Assembly (NCBI GenBank): GCA_949035555.1
Contig: CAROLD010000004.1
Coordinates: forward strand, 22,957 to 86,956
Source: an uncultured bacterium
GTDB taxonomy: Bacteria; Cyanobacteriota; Vampirovibrionia; Gastranaerophilales; Gastranaerophilaceae
Length of the DNA stretch: 64,000 nucleotides
Direction of reading: 5' to 3'
In this document: positions 34,133 through 43,025 of the stretch, one piece after another
Numbering within the stretch: position 1 is the first letter of the stretch
Layout: every line of letters begins with the position of its first letter
Translations under genes and position numbers: made by a program
The notes under the pieces: model-generated
Database searches by the model: none
What the model was told of the DNA's origin: nothing
What the model saw: only the letters and a program-made list of their open reading frames with translations

Positions 34133-35509
34133 ATGTTTGATAATTTGAGCGAAAAACTACAGAATATAATTTCAAAAGCACATTCACAAGAGTTAACTCA
34201 GGATAATATGCAGGACGCTTTGCGCGAGATTAGACGTGCACTGTTAGAAGCCGATGTCAACCTGAGAGTTGTTAAGTCTTTTATTTCGTCAATAAAGGAT
34301 AAAGCTGAAGGTGAAAATGTTTTGCAGGGTGTTAATCCTTCCCAGCAGTTAGTAAAAATTGTTCATGATGAACTTGTTGAACTTCTTGGACAAGAGGTTC
34401 AACCGCTTGATTTATCAGGACATCCGTCATTGGTTATGATGCTTGGTCTTCAAGGTTCAGGTAAAACTACATCCTCCGCAAAGCTTGCCGTTAAGCTCAA
34501 AAAAGAAGGTAAAAATCCTCTTCTTGTTGCATGTGACGTTTACCGCCCTGCTGCGATAACCCAGTTAAAAACTTTAGGGCAGGAAATAGGATGCGAAGTC
34601 TTTTCGATTGACGGCTCAACAGATGTTCAAAATATTGTCCAGCAAGCTATAAATTATGCTAAGGAAAAAAGTTTTAATGTATTAATTTTGGATACTGCGG
34701 GCAGATTACAGATTGATACGGAAATGATGGCTGAACTTCTGATTATTGACAGAGTTTTTCAGCCAAATGAAAAACTTCTTGTAATTGATGCTATGACAGG
34801 GCAGGAAGCTGTAAATGTTGCAGAAAATTTTGATGCTCAAATCGGTTTGACAGGTCTTGTTTTAACTAAATTAGACGGTGATTCCCGCGGAGGTTCTGCG
34901 CTTTCCGTTGTTCACTGCACAGGAAAACCTATCAAACTTACAGGTACAGGAGAAAAACTTAACGCTCTTGAAGACTTTTATCCTGAACGCATGGCAACAC
35001 GTATCTTGGGTATGGGCGACATTGTTTCATTGGTTGAGCGCGCGCAGGAAGTTTTTGATGAAAAAGAAGCCCTTAAAATGCAGGAAAAAATGAGTAAAGC
35101 TGAATTTTCATTTAACGATTTTTTAAATATGCAAAAACAAATGAAAATGTTCGGTTCTATGGATCAAATTTTAGGGATGCTTCCGGGGGTAAATATTAAA
35201 CAGGCAGACAGAGAAAAGATTTCTCACGCTACAGATACAGAATTCAAAAAGATTGAAGTATTTATTCAGAGTATGACCCCCGAAGAACGTGACAATCCTG
35301 AATTGATGAATACAAGCCGTAAAAAACGTATAGCAAAAGGCTGTGGTATGGATATGCATACAATTAACCTGTATGTAAAACAGTTTGAACAAATGCGTCA
35401 AATGATGGGCGGAATGAATAAAATGCAAAAAATGTTCGGCGGGTTTGGCAAGAAAAATGAGAAAAAAGCCATGGTTCAAGCTATGAAAATGATGAGAAAA
35501 TTCAAATAA
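34133..35509 (+). CDS. ffh: Signal recognition particle protein Ffh
   Basis: 458 residues. N-domain four-helix bundle (LREIRRALLEADVNLRVVKS), GTPase motifs GLQGSGKTTSSAKLA, DVYRPAAI, DTAGRLQID, TKLDGDSRGG and a Met-rich M domain (MMGGMNKMQKMFGG) that binds SRP RNA and signal peptides. It targets membrane and secreted proteins co-translationally. An AAGGGA site precedes the ATG. Confidence 0.97.
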   Translation: MFDNLSEKLQNIISKAHSQELTQDNMQDALREIRRALLEADVNLRVVKSFISSIKDKAEGENVLQGVNPSQQLVKIVHDELVELLGQEVQPLDLSGHPSLVMMLGLQGSGKTTSSAKLAVKLKKEGKNPLLVACDVYRPAAITQLKTLGQEIGCEVFSIDGSTDVQNIVQQAINYAKEKSFNVLILDTAGRLQIDTEMMAELLIIDRVFQPNEKLLVIDAMTGQEAVNVAENFDAQIGLTGLVLTKLDGDSRGGSALSVVHCTGKPIKLTGTGEKLNALEDFYPERMATRILGMGDIVSLVERAQEVFDEKEALKMQEKMSKAEFSFNDFLNMQKQMKMFGSMDQILGMLPGVNIKQADREKISHATDTEFKKIEVFIQSMTPEERDNPELMNTSRKKRIAKGCGMDMHTINLYVKQFEQMRQMMGGMNKMQKMFGGFGKKNEKKAMVQAMKMMRKFK

Positions 35510-35547
35510 AATTTGTACTATTAATATACCATTTTTTCACGATTTAT

Positions 35548-35576
35548 TTGAAATTTTGAAATAAAAGTTGTATAAT
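35548..35576 (+). promoter_or_regulatory. Sigma70-like promoter of DAACS symporter
   Basis: TTGAAA (35548-35553), a 17-nt spacer and TATAAT (35571-35576). A 40-nt leader with GTTAGAGG-type site follows before ATG 35623. Confidence 0.65.
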
Positions 35577-35622
35577 ATACAAGTCACATATAGTTTAGAA
35601 GAAAGAGTTAGAGGTTAAGAGA

Positions 35623-36945
35623 ATGAAACTTCACATGCAGATACTTATCGCTTTAGGTTTGGGTATTAAAAGAAACTGGCATATTTTCTTCGGGATTATT
35701 GCCGGTATTTTAGTAGGAATATTCCTTCATTCTCATCCGAATGCTCTGGTAGATAATATTTTAACCTTTGTAGGTCAGGTATTTATCAGACTTATTCAAA
35801 TGGTAGTAATTCCGCTTGTTGTATCAGCGATTGTTATCGGAATTACAAGTGTTGGCGATAACAAACAGCTTGGCAAATTCGGATCAAAAATGATTTTGTA
35901 TTACGGAATTCTTACCACAATAGCTGTTACTATCGGGTCAGCTTTAGCACTTTTAATTAAACCTGGTGCGGGTGCGGCTCATTATATTTCAGAAAATATA
36001 GCTTCAGGGGTTCAGGCATCAGTTGCGACTGCAATGCAGCAACAACAAGGGAATGTCCTGAATTTATTTTTGAGCTTTATTCCAAACAATCCTGTTGAAG
36101 CTTTTGCCTCAGGAAATATGGTTCCGATTATTTTATTCGTAGTATTGTTTGCTCTTGCCCTTGCAAGAGTCGGCGATGTAAACAGACCTATTGTTTCATT
36201 CTTTGAATCAGTTTTTGCGGCTACTATGAAAATTACCGACTGGATTATGTTATTTGCGGCTCCCGGTGTATTTGCCCTGACTGCAAGCGCTGTTTCAAGC
36301 TTCGGGGTTGATATCTTTGCCGCTATTTCAAAATACTTGCTTGTATTGATGGCAGGTTTTGCAATCCAAATGTTTATGGTTTATCCGATATTCTTAAAAT
36401 GTTTTTCAAAAGTTTCTGCTCCAATGCTGTTTTCTGCAATTGCAGAAGCTGTAATGGTTGCGTTTGGTACCGCAAGTTCATCTGCAACATTACCTTTAAC
36501 TATCGCTTGCTGTGAAAAACGAGGTATTTCTCATAAAATTTCAAGTTTTGTTCTTCCATTGGGAGCTACCCTAAACTTCGACGGAACAGCATTATTGCAA
36601 ACTGTTGCTGTAATTTTCTTAGCTCAAGCTTATGGTGTGCCGTTAACTCCGTTCTTAGTTATTCAGATAGCTCTTTTAGCAATTGTTGCCTCAAGTACCT
36701 GTGCAGGTATCCCGGGAGGCGGTTTGATTACTATTGCTTTAATTCTTAACGGTATGGGATTAAGCCCTGAGCAATTGGTTGCAGGTTTTGCGTTCCTATT
36801 TACAATCGAAAGAATTACAGATATGTTTAGAACTACTTTAAATGTTGCATCTGATGCTGTTGTTGCGGCAACTATTGCAGATAACGAAAATGAAATTAAC
36901 TACGATTTACTTAATAACCCTGCCGCTTACGAAGAAATAGCATAA
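35623..36945 (+). CDS. Dicarboxylate/amino acid:cation symporter (DAACS)
   Basis: 440 residues with eight membrane helices and two re-entrant loops. Family motifs: FGTASSSATLPLT (serine-rich HP1), LPLGATLNFDGTA (NMDGT-like TM7), and STCAGIPGGG (HP2). It probably takes up glutamate, aspartate or C4-dicarboxylates with Na+ or H+. Single-gene transcript ending in a strong terminator. Confidence 0.92.
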   Translation: MKLHMQILIALGLGIKRNWHIFFGIIAGILVGIFLHSHPNALVDNILTFVGQVFIRLIQMVVIPLVVSAIVIGITSVGDNKQLGKFGSKMILYYGILTTIAVTIGSALALLIKPGAGAAHYISENIASGVQASVATAMQQQQGNVLNLFLSFIPNNPVEAFASGNMVPIILFVVLFALALARVGDVNRPIVSFFESVFAATMKITDWIMLFAAPGVFALTASAVSSFGVDIFAAISKYLLVLMAGFAIQMFMVYPIFLKCFSKVSAPMLFSAIAEAVMVAFGTASSSATLPLTIACCEKRGISHKISSFVLPLGATLNFDGTALLQTVAVIFLAQAYGVPLTPFLVIQIALLAIVASSTCAGIPGGGLITIALILNGMGLSPEQLVAGFAFLFTIERITDMFRTTLNVASDAVVAATIADNENEINYDLLNNPAAYEEIA

Positions 36946-36970
36946 GAGTTAACAAAAATAATATTAAAAA

Positions 36971-37004
36971 AGAGGCTTCGGATAAAATCCGAAGCCTCTT
37001 TTTT
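36971..37004. terminator. Strong bidirectional terminator
   Basis: A 13-bp perfect stem AGAGGCTTCGGAT / ATCCGAAGCCTCT with loop AAA and A/T-tracts on both sides. It serves the symporter (+) and the DUF561 gene (-). Confidence 0.92.
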
Positions 37005-37015
37005 AAGTCTTTCGA

Positions 37016-37774
37016 TTAAACTAATTCAGCAACTTTAACAGCGTTTTTGTTTGCAATTTCAACTAATGATGAAATTGTTGCAACCATTGAAAGGTCTGAA
37101 GTTAATTTGTTGATGCAAGAACCGCAGCCGATAGCACAAGCGCCAGCAGCGAATGCAAACGGTGCTGTTGTAGGGTTGATGCCTGTAGCTGTCATAATAG
37201 GCATTTCAACATTTCTAACAAGTTCAATTGTATTAGAAATTGTTAATTCAGCTCTATCCATCAATGCTCTTGCGCCGGTTAATTCAACTTCTGAAGAGTA
37301 ATGACCTTCTGTTTGGATTAAATCAATACCCATTTCTTCTAATTTAGAAGCTAATTCAATTTGTTCAGAAATTGAGATTTCTCCAGGGATAGTAACTGAG
37401 AAAAATACTTCTCTGTTGCCTAATAAAGTTTTTGTTTCTTCAACTAAAGATAAAACTTCAGAAGCTGAGAAAGAAGCACCTTTTTTGTAAAGAACATCAA
37501 AGTTACCTAATTCAATAGCATCAGCGCCCAATTCAACTGCTCTTACAAGTTCTGACGGAACGATTGAAGATACGAACAATGGCATATCTGTCATTGAACG
37601 GATTTCACGGATGATGTCTTCTCTAGCTGAGATATCAACAGCGCTTGCGTGAGCTTTTTCTGCTGATGATACAACTTTTTTAATATTTTCGATGTCAAAG
37701 TTATCAATACCGGCAATAACTTTAACTGCACGTTTTTCTTCTAAGTGTTGTTTGAATAAATCAATTCTTGCCAT
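37016..37774 (-). CDS. DUF561 family TIM-barrel-like protein
   Basis: 252 residues with AAGGAG before the ATG. It matches DUF561: KVIAGIDNFDIENI, a VDISA strand, LGADAIELGNFDVLY, IDLIQTEGHYSS, MPIMTATGIN and ACAIGCGSCINKL, a dihydroorotate-dehydrogenase / nitronate-monooxygenase-like barrel. DUF561 proteins occur mainly in cyanobacteria and plastids, so this is the strongest taxonomic marker in the window. Biochemical function is unknown. The Cys pair GCGSC near residue 225 could be functional. Confidence 0.9.
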   Translation of the reverse strand: MARIDLFKQHLEEKRAVKVIAGIDNFDIENIKKVVSSAEKAHASAVDISAREDIIREIRSMTDMPLFVSSIVPSELVRAVELGADAIELGNFDVLYKKGASFSASEVLSLVEETKTLLGNREVFFSVTIPGEISISEQIELASKLEEMGIDLIQTEGHYSSEVELTGARALMDRAELTISNTIELVRNVEMPIMTATGINPTTAPFAFAAGACAIGCGSCINKLTSDLSMVATISSLVEIANKNAVKVAELV

Positions 37775-37925
37775 AATTTTCTCCTTAATTCAATTGTGGA
37801 TATAATGTCTCCTGAATTATACATTAAAATTTTAATATTTTCAAGAACTAACCTCAAAAACGCAATGAAGAGGATACTTTTTTGAAGGAAAGACTAGAAT
37901 AATTGATGAAGATAATGAGGTTGAT

Positions 37926-38615
37926 ATGAAAAAACAAATAGTCTTAATATGCTCACTATTATTGATAAGCGGCGGATATACCCCGGCAATGCAAAATTAT
38001 GAACCTGATGAAAAGATAAACATCAGTGTATATGAAAAAATAAGTCCTGCGATTGTTGCAATTGATGCGCAGGTACCTGACGGAGTTTCAGCGGGGACAG
38101 GATGCGTTGTAACATCTGACGGACTCATTTTGACAGGCTCGCATGTTGTTGAAAAAGCTACACAAATTGATGTAACAACTTATAACGGACAGACATATAA
38201 AGCAAGATTTATTGCACAGATGGCGAAAAATAAAGATTTGGCGCTGATTAAAATTGAACCTAAAAAACCGCTTAATACTGTGTCTTTTGCGGATTCAGAG
38301 AGCGTAAAAGTCGGACAAAAGGTCTTGAGTATAGGTAATCCGTTTGGATTTTCCAATACTTTAACTCAAGGGATAATTTCCCGAATTGATTATGTAAAAA
38401 ACCGATTTCAAACAGATGCCGCAATCAATCCCGGGTGTTCGGGCGGTCCTTTGCTAAACTCAACAGGACAGGTTATCGGAATAAGCCAGTCTATTTATAA
38501 TCCGGACCATAATATTTCAAATATTGGTATAGGCTTTGCAATCCCGTCAAACGAAGCTATAAAGTTTATCGCAACAGTTGATAAATCTAAACTTTCAGAT
38601 TCAAAAAGAAGATAA
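37926..38615 (+). CDS. Secreted HtrA-like serine protease without PDZ domain
   Basis: 229 residues with a signal peptide (MKKQIVLICSLLLISGG). Trypsin-like HtrA fold: TGSHVVE (His), NKDLALIKIE (Asp) and NPGCSGGPLLN (Ser). The oxyanion motif GNSGGP reads GCSGGP here, a rare Cys. The protein stops after IGFAIPSNEA, so the PDZ domains of DegP/HtrA are missing. It is likely a periplasmic quality-control protease. Confidence 0.88.
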   Translation: MKKQIVLICSLLLISGGYTPAMQNYEPDEKINISVYEKISPAIVAIDAQVPDGVSAGTGCVVTSDGLILTGSHVVEKATQIDVTTYNGQTYKARFIAQMAKNKDLALIKIEPKKPLNTVSFADSESVKVGQKVLSIGNPFGFSNTLTQGIISRIDYVKNRFQTDAAINPGCSGGPLLNSTGQVIGISQSIYNPDHNISNIGIGFAIPSNEAIKFIATVDKSKLSDSKRR

Positions 38616-38644
38616 AACGTTACTTTCGACATAATAAGAATTCC

Positions 38645-39430
38645 CTACTTTAATCTGTGAAGGACTTTCATTCTGTTCAGCGGCCAGAATACAACAACTG
38701 CTCTGCCGACAAATCTGTCTTTATTAAGAACGCCCCAGTATCTGCTGTCTTGTGAGTTTCCGCGGTTGTCACCCATCATAAAGTAGCTGTTTTCATCTAA
38801 TTTGAACGGACCGCATTTCATTACCTGATCACTCATAAGCAACAGCGGGTCTGTCTTTTTATCAGGGCAGGACGGGTATTCGTAAATACTTTTAATATAG
38901 TCTTCTTCATATTTTTTGCCATTGATATATACAAATGCAGAGCCGTCTTTTTCGTGCTTTATTTCGATTGTATCTCCCGGCATTCCGACTACGCGTTTAA
39001 TGTATGCAATATCATTGCACAGAATACCTGTTAATCTTGCAAAAAGCGGCAGGGGCTGTCTTGAAAGCTGTGTCGCAGGCGGATAAAATACCATAATATC
39101 ACCGCGTTTCGGACCTTCGAAAAATCTTGAGTATCGTTCAACAACAATTCTGTCGCCTTCGACAAGTGTAGGTATCATTGAACCTGACGGTATCCAGCGT
39201 ATTTCGCCGACAAAAAATCTGATTATTATAACCATTACAACGACAAATACAACGGTTTCAATAACTTCACAAGCCGCACTTTCTTTATAGTTTCTGTAAC
39301 TTTCTTCAAACTTATCCAATTTTAGCTGGATGCCAGATGGCAATTTTGCTTTGAAATTCATATATGCCGCGTTTCTGTGTTCGCGGATACGTGATTTAAA
39401 ATTTTCTATTGTTTCGTTTATTTTAAACAT
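38645..39430 (-). CDS. lepB: Signal peptidase I
   Basis: 261 residues. One N-terminal membrane helix (AACEVIETVVFVVVMVIIIRF) after a cytosolic extension, catalytic Ser in IPSGSMIPTL, Lys in AYIKRVVGMPGD, and the box E region FMMGDNRGNSQDSRYWG. It cleaves signal peptides at the outer face of the inner membrane. It overlaps the prenyl synthase gene by 8 nt and ends the mur-fts operon. Confidence 0.95.
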   Translation of the reverse strand: MFKINETIENFKSRIREHRNAAYMNFKAKLPSGIQLKLDKFEESYRNYKESAACEVIETVVFVVVMVIIIRFFVGEIRWIPSGSMIPTLVEGDRIVVERYSRFFEGPKRGDIMVFYPPATQLSRQPLPLFARLTGILCNDIAYIKRVVGMPGDTIEIKHEKDGSAFVYINGKKYEEDYIKSIYEYPSCPDKKTDPLLLMSDQVMKCGPFKLDENSYFMMGDNRGNSQDSRYWGVLNKDRFVGRAVVVFWPLNRMKVLHRLK

Positions 39431-40301
39431 CTTTTAAAAGCTCCAAAAACTCTTCTAATGCTGTGGTATATTGATTTTTTGGCAATTGTGCCAGATGATT
39501 TTTTGCATCTTTTAAATAATTATCCAACAAAGCTTTCGTCTTTTCAATACCCGATGAATAATCCTGCGTACTGCCCGAGTAGATAACCGGAGCGTTGTAT
39601 ATGCCTTCAGAAATGTCATTGTTTACAGGTTTTGAGTTGTCTGGTTGTAATAAATTCAGCAAATCATCTCGTATCTGAAATGCAATTCCGATATTTAGTG
39701 CAAATTCCCCTGCTGATTTTAGATTCTCGGGCGGGTCAAGCAGAAGGCAGCATTGAACAGCTGTCTCAAAAAGATAGCCTGTTTTGTTTTTTGATTTTTC
39801 AATATAATCTTCAATTGTGCCGATTTTAAACCTGTCAAAGTTCTGGTTAATTTCCCCGATACACATTTTTCTCAGAGTATTTGAGAAATTATTTAATATT
39901 TCAATAGAATTAAGCTTTCCGATTTTACCCATTGCAACTGATAGGAGGTAATCACCTGAAATTACTCCGAGTTTGTTGTCAAATTCTGATGATATAGTTT
40001 TCTGCCCGCGTCTTAATTTACTGTCATCTATAATGTCATCGTGGATTAGGGATGCATTATGTACAAGTTCTACTGCTGACAGAAGTTCAAGTTGTGCGTC
40101 TGTTAAAGGCTTTTCGAGTGCTTTTGTGTATAAAATTGCCAGAACAGGACGAATTCTTTTTGATGGTGATGTTAAAAATTTAATTACGTAAGATTTTAAG
40201 GGTTCTCGAATATCTATAGTTGAAATCATTTTTTCTTCAACTATAGCAAGTTCTGTGTAAACTAGATTTTTTATTTGTTTATATTTTTCTATAAAACTCA
40301 T
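39423..40301 (-). CDS. Trans-isoprenyl diphosphate synthase
   Basis: 292 residues. First Asp-rich motif DDIIDDSKLRRG and second DDLLN (FQIRDDLLNL), plus LVHNASLIHDD and GDYLLS. The bulk of residues before the first Asp motif (ELVHNASLI) suggests a long-chain product. It could supply the quinone tail or undecaprenyl precursor, which fits its place in a cell-wall operon. It starts 2 nt after ftsQ. Confidence 0.88.
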   Translation of the reverse strand: MSFIEKYKQIKNLVYTELAIVEEKMISTIDIREPLKSYVIKFLTSPSKRIRPVLAILYTKALEKPLTDAQLELLSAVELVHNASLIHDDIIDDSKLRRGQKTISSEFDNKLGVISGDYLLSVAMGKIGKLNSIEILNNFSNTLRKMCIGEINQNFDRFKIGTIEDYIEKSKNKTGYLFETAVQCCLLLDPPENLKSAGEFALNIGIAFQIRDDLLNLLQPDNSKPVNNDISEGIYNAPVIYSGSTQDYSSGIEKTKALLDNYLKDAKNHLAQLPKNQYTTALEEFLELLKDV

Positions 40302-40303
40302 GG

Positions 40304-41197
40304 TTATTTATTTTTTTTCATTTTTAAATAATTTACCTTATCCCAACTCAAATCGATATACTTCACCTGGCTGTTAACCTCGCCTATCTGCGGTAGGATA
40401 GTGTAAATTCGTTCAATTCTTTCAAATACAGTGTTGTCCAGAACTCCGAGGCGGATACTTGTTGTCTGTATTTTTACATAAACATCATTAGGAATACGCA
40501 TGTCAATGTATTCAACCTTTTCACCTGAATAAGTTTCAACCGCTTTTACAACCTGTTTTATATATTCAACCCTTTTAACTGTCCAATTTTTTTCAATTTT
40601 TTCAGGTTTAGTGAGAATTTTTAGGGCTGATTTTGTTTCGGACAATCCCATATAATTTTTGTTTGTAACCAGAATACCATCAGTTGTAAAAAATGCGGCA
40701 GGTTTAGCTTTTAAATCGGTTTTTATAACCGCAACAGGAATTCTTTCTCTTATAATAATTTGTATTCTTGCAGGAAATCCGTATCTGCGAACATAAACAT
40801 TTTTTACTACAGGAATTTTAAATAATTCTTTTTTTACGGGCTGAACGCTCATCAGAAATATCGGTAGTTTAGTGACAGGAACATCTTTTATCACATCATA
40901 AATAACTTTTGACGGGATAATATTGTTATTAATAATTTCAACTATGCGTGAATCCTGTTTCTTGAAGGCATCCTGCGGCAGGTACCATTGCGGGAGTTTA
41001 AAAAATTCATAGGTTAGGAACAATAATAATGCAACTACTATTAGTCTGAGAAAAGCCTTTAACGCGTTGAGTTTTTTACGTTTTTTTCTTATTTTTCTCT
41101 CAAGTTGTTTGTGCTTAACAGAGTGTTTGGCAAGATTGTAATCTTCCTGTCTGTTTTGGCTTTTATGCAAGTTGTTATTGTAATTTTCCTGAGTCAT
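40304..41197 (-). CDS. ftsQ: Cell division protein FtsQ/DivIB
   Basis: 297 residues. A basic cytosolic N-terminus, one membrane helix (FLRLIVVALLLFLTYEF), then a POTRA-like domain (LFKIPVVKNVYVRRYGFPAR, IIIRERIPVAVI) and beta domain. This is the FtsQ layout, in the expected position after murC-murB-ddl. It links FtsB/FtsL in the divisome. The start overlaps the ddl stop by 1 nt. Confidence 0.85.
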   Translation of the reverse strand: MTQENYNNNLHKSQNRQEDYNLAKHSVKHKQLERKIRKKRKKLNALKAFLRLIVVALLLFLTYEFFKLPQWYLPQDAFKKQDSRIVEIINNNIIPSKVIYDVIKDVPVTKLPIFLMSVQPVKKELFKIPVVKNVYVRRYGFPARIQIIIRERIPVAVIKTDLKAKPAAFFTTDGILVTNKNYMGLSETKSALKILTKPEKIEKNWTVKRVEYIKQVVKAVETYSGEKVEYIDMRIPNDVYVKIQTTSIRLGVLDNTVFERIERIYTILPQIGEVNSQVKYIDLSWDKVNYLKMKKNK

Positions 41198-42147
41198 TAT
41201 TTATTTAGTCCTGCTCCGTTAAGAATTATTTGAACCAGATTGTCATAATTTATGCCCATAGCCGCTGATTGAGCAGGCAAATCACTTGTTTCCGTCATCC
41301 CCGGAGAAGTGTTGATTTCAAGAACATAAGGAATTTTGTCTGTTATCAAGAAATCCACTCTTGAAACTCCTGCGCATCCTGCTGTTTTGAAGGCTTTTAC
41401 TGCAATTTCTTTTACTCTTTTTGTCATTTCATCTGAAATTTCCGCAGGCAGAATAAATTCAGTCATACCTTTTGTATATTTAGCTTCGTAATCGTACCAT
41501 TCATTTTTCGGTCTGATTTCAAGAATTTCTGTTGCAAATAAACCATCTTCCCCTTCAAGAACTCCGACTGTTGCACTTACCCCTTCTACAAATTCTTCAA
41601 TAAGTACGTCATCATTATATTTTACTGCTTCAAGATATGCTTGTTCAAGTTCTTCAGGCGTATTAACCTTGGTCATTCCAAAGCTTGAGCCTTCGCATAC
41701 GGGTTTTGTAAATACAGGGAATTTTAAGCCTTTAGTTTTTTCTTTTACATCATCCCCTTTTTGTACAAAAACGGATTTTATTAACGGAATGTCTTTGTCA
41801 GTTGATAGAATTCTTTTGGTATATTCTTTATTCATACAAACAGAAGAAGACATTACACCGCATCCTGTGTAAGGAATTTGAAGAATTTCTAAGATACCTT
41901 GAATACATCCGTCTTCGCCGTATTTTCCGTGAAGCGCGTTGTAGGCGAAATCATATTTTCCGTCTTTTAATGTCTGTGCAATATTTTCATCGACTTCAAT
42001 AAGTTCTGCATTCTTGTAACCCAGTCTTTGCAAAGCTTCAAAGCATCCTTTGCCGGAACGTCTTGAAACTTCCGCTTCTGAAGACATCCCGCCTGATAAT
42101 ACTGCAATCTTTGAATTCTTATCTATTTTTGACTTAATATTTTCCAT
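41197..42147 (-). CDS. ddl: D-alanine--D-alanine ligase
   Basis: 316 residues with ATP-grasp features: VLSGGMSSEAEVSRRSG start, CVMS-type loop (GCGVMSSSVCMNKEYTK), FTKPVCEGSSFGMTKV, LIEEFVEGVSATVGV, and the metal site VLEINTSPGMT. It makes the D-Ala-D-Ala dipeptide of peptidoglycan. It overlaps murB by 25 nt with AAGGA inside murB. Confidence 0.95.
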   Translation of the reverse strand: MENIKSKIDKNSKIAVLSGGMSSEAEVSRRSGKGCFEALQRLGYKNAELIEVDENIAQTLKDGKYDFAYNALHGKYGEDGCIQGILEILQIPYTGCGVMSSSVCMNKEYTKRILSTDKDIPLIKSVFVQKGDDVKEKTKGLKFPVFTKPVCEGSSFGMTKVNTPEELEQAYLEAVKYNDDVLIEEFVEGVSATVGVLEGEDGLFATEILEIRPKNEWYDYEAKYTKGMTEFILPAEISDEMTKRVKEIAVKAFKTAGCAGVSRVDFLITDKIPYVLEINTSPGMTETSDLPAQSAAMGINYDNLVQIILNGAGLNK

Positions 42148-43025
42148 AATTCATTTTCCTTTTGATTATTACCGCCGAAAAAGATTATTTCGGGTTTTAA
42201 TTCTATATTATACTGTTTTTTGACTTTTGTCTGCATTTGAAACATTAAACTCAAAATATCTTCCGAGGTTCCGTTGTTATTGTTTACAATAAAGTTTGCG
42301 TGGTTTTCCCATACTCTTACTCCGCCTGATGACATTTGCTTGGCGCCGACAGAATCAAGCAGTCTTCCTGCAGAATCCCCTTGCGGGTTTTTAAAAATAC
42401 TTCCGCAGTTTGGAAGCGATAATGACGGCTGATGGGCTTTGCGGAACGCTAAATTTTCATCCATTTGTTTTTGAATTTCTTCTGCCGGTTTTTTGTCTAG
42501 TTCAAATTCAGCTTGAAGCACAATAAGATTTTCATTTTGACAGCGGGAGCATCTATAGCCGAAGTGCATTTCTTCTTTCTGGTATTTTTTTAGTCCGACT
42601 TCAGGTGAATAGCAGGTTACGCTCACTAATTTATCGCTGATAGCCTGAGAGTTTGCGGATGCATTCATGTAAACTTCTCCGCCTACAGAACCGGGAAATC
42701 CTATCATAAATTCCAGCCCTGACAAACCTGCTTTGCAAACTGCTTGGGAAAGCATTGGACCTTTTACTCCGCAGTCTGCATCTACGCGCGTGCCTTCAAT
42801 CTTAATGGAGTTCATTTTTGTTGTCAAAATAATTGCTCCGTCAAATCCGTTACTTGATATTAAAGTATTTGAAAGATTTCCAAACACGGGAATTTTAGGA
42901 TTTTTACTTAAGATTTCAATGAATTCATTAAGATTTTCAGGAAAAAATACCTTCGCAATATTTCCTCCAGTTTTGAACGAAGTTAAATTTTTTATATCAA
43001 AATTTATTTCAGGATTAACCGACAA
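42123..43025 (-). CDS. murB: UDP-N-acetylenolpyruvoylglucosamine reductase
   Basis: 300 residues. FAD-binding region (TSFKTGGNIAKVFFPENL), GLSGLEFMIGFPGSVGGEVYMNA, catalytic Ser in LPNCGSIFKNPQGDSAGRLLD and a C-terminal Glu region. Type II MurB layout. It reduces the enolpyruvyl group in the second step of UDP-MurNAc synthesis. It overlaps murC by 11 nt. Confidence 0.95.
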   Translation of the reverse strand: MSVNPEINFDIKNLTSFKTGGNIAKVFFPENLNEFIEILSKNPKIPVFGNLSNTLISSNGFDGAIILTTKMNSIKIEGTRVDADCGVKGPMLSQAVCKAGLSGLEFMIGFPGSVGGEVYMNASANSQAISDKLVSVTCYSPEVGLKKYQKEEMHFGYRCSRCQNENLIVLQAEFELDKKPAEEIQKQMDENLAFRKAHQPSLSLPNCGSIFKNPQGDSAGRLLDSVGAKQMSSGGVRVWENHANFIVNNNNGTSEDILSLMFQMQTKVKKQYNIELKPEIIFFGGNNQKENELWKILSQK

